From contig VCMS01000278.1 of assembly GCA_022539475.1 (NCBI GenBank), positions 1 to 64,000 on the forward strand: 64,000 bases of DNA, given 5' to 3'. The stretch comes from Gracilaria domingensis (Eukaryota > Rhodophyta > Florideophyceae > Gracilariales > Gracilariaceae). The translations under genes and the position numbers were made by a program. How positions within the stretch are numbered: position 1 is the stretch's first letter; each line of letters begins with the position of its first letter. Below the pieces are notes generated by a model. The model was not told where the DNA came from and ran no database searches. It was given only the letters and a program-made list of their open reading frames with translations. This document shows, in pieces, positions 63,785 to 64,000 of the stretch.

Positions 63785-64000
63785 CGCTCTGCTGTTAAGA
63801 CCACAAAGGGCCTGTTTCCGATGGGCGCCATGTAACTCTCGCAAGAACTCGCGAAAGCGGAATAGACGGTGGCGATGAAACTCGCTGGAGTAGTTCTCGA
63901 AAGAGTAGTAGACGGCGGTGATGAAACATTATTCTAAATTCGTATTTGAGCGGGTGTTAGTCGTACGCAGGAGGGTGTGAACAGGGTTGCGAGAGCGGGT
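63785..64000. other. Upstream of the methyltransferase gene
   Basis: No supported gene. A short ATG frame on the minus strand (63831-63610) overlaps the start of the methyltransferase gene and has no motifs. An imperfect direct repeat GGCG(A/G)TGAAAC occurs near 63871 and 63915. Confidence 0.35.

Noticed and set aside
1-64000. The two transposon copies as terminal inverted arms of one giant element
   Set aside because: Orientation is opposite, but the copies are strongly diverged and differently decayed, with unrelated insertions between. Independent insertion is simpler.

Overview
The window looks like a repeat-rich chromosome segment of an intron-poor eukaryote. I see no bacterial operons or ribosome binding sites. 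The recognisable genes are eukaryotic (the CPSF160 mRNA 3'-end processing subunit, a SET domain, Copia and Gypsy retroelements), TATA boxes sit in the LTRs, and the reading frames run without visible introns. A red alga of the florideophyte type fits best, but this is an inference from gene style and transposon content, not from a diagnostic marker.

The main result is a transposon architecture present twice, near the two ends of the window and in opposite orientation. Read in the element's own direction, it carries a DNA methyltransferase, a SET-domain protein, a long coiled-coil companion protein and a convergent, opposite-strand CMC (CACTA/Plavaka-like) transposase. The left copy (1 to about 6.2-6.6 kb, cut by the window start) has the end of the SET gene, the companion gene (599-2996, one frameshift) and an intact 995-residue transposase (6171-3184, minus). 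The right copy (54.3-63.8 kb) has all four genes, all broken by frameshifts or stops. The shared gene order shows this is a family with its own chromatin- and DNA-modifying enzymes, not a chance cluster.

Between these copies lies a patchwork. From 6.3 to 7.6 kb there are strong hairpins and a 140-bp direct repeat. From 7.8 to 12.6 kb there are unrecognised, interrupted ORFs. A decayed 5' part of a CPSF160 gene lies at 15.0-13.1 kb (minus). At 16.3-17.0 kb there is a ~250-bp tandem repeat, and at 17.5-18.5 kb a secreted Cys-rich, Ser/Pro-rich protein relic. An RGG/Gln-rich relic follows at 19.2-20.0 kb. From 22.6 to 31.0 kb there is a group of compact, unrecognised ORFs with unusual palindromes and an inserted MITE.

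A Copia LTR retrotransposon occupies 31,067-36,861. Its LTRs are nearly identical and flanked by the target duplication GGAGC, but the 3' end of its pol gene is deleted. Further right are a two-finger zinc-finger ORF (38.1-38.6 kb), two unrecognised ORFs (39.7-41.3 kb), a tyrosine-recombinase gene (43.2-42.4 kb, minus) with a tandem repeat upstream, two inverted relic copies of an unknown gene family (45.0 and 47.8 kb), and two Gypsy relics (45.2-45.6 and 51.1-52.4 kb, minus). A 63-bp minisatellite lies at 49.5-49.8 kb.

Most coding units are decayed. The left transposase and the Copia polyprotein are the only long uninterrupted ones. Start codons are given only where an ATG supports them. Element ends were not proven because I could not align the two copies outside the genes.
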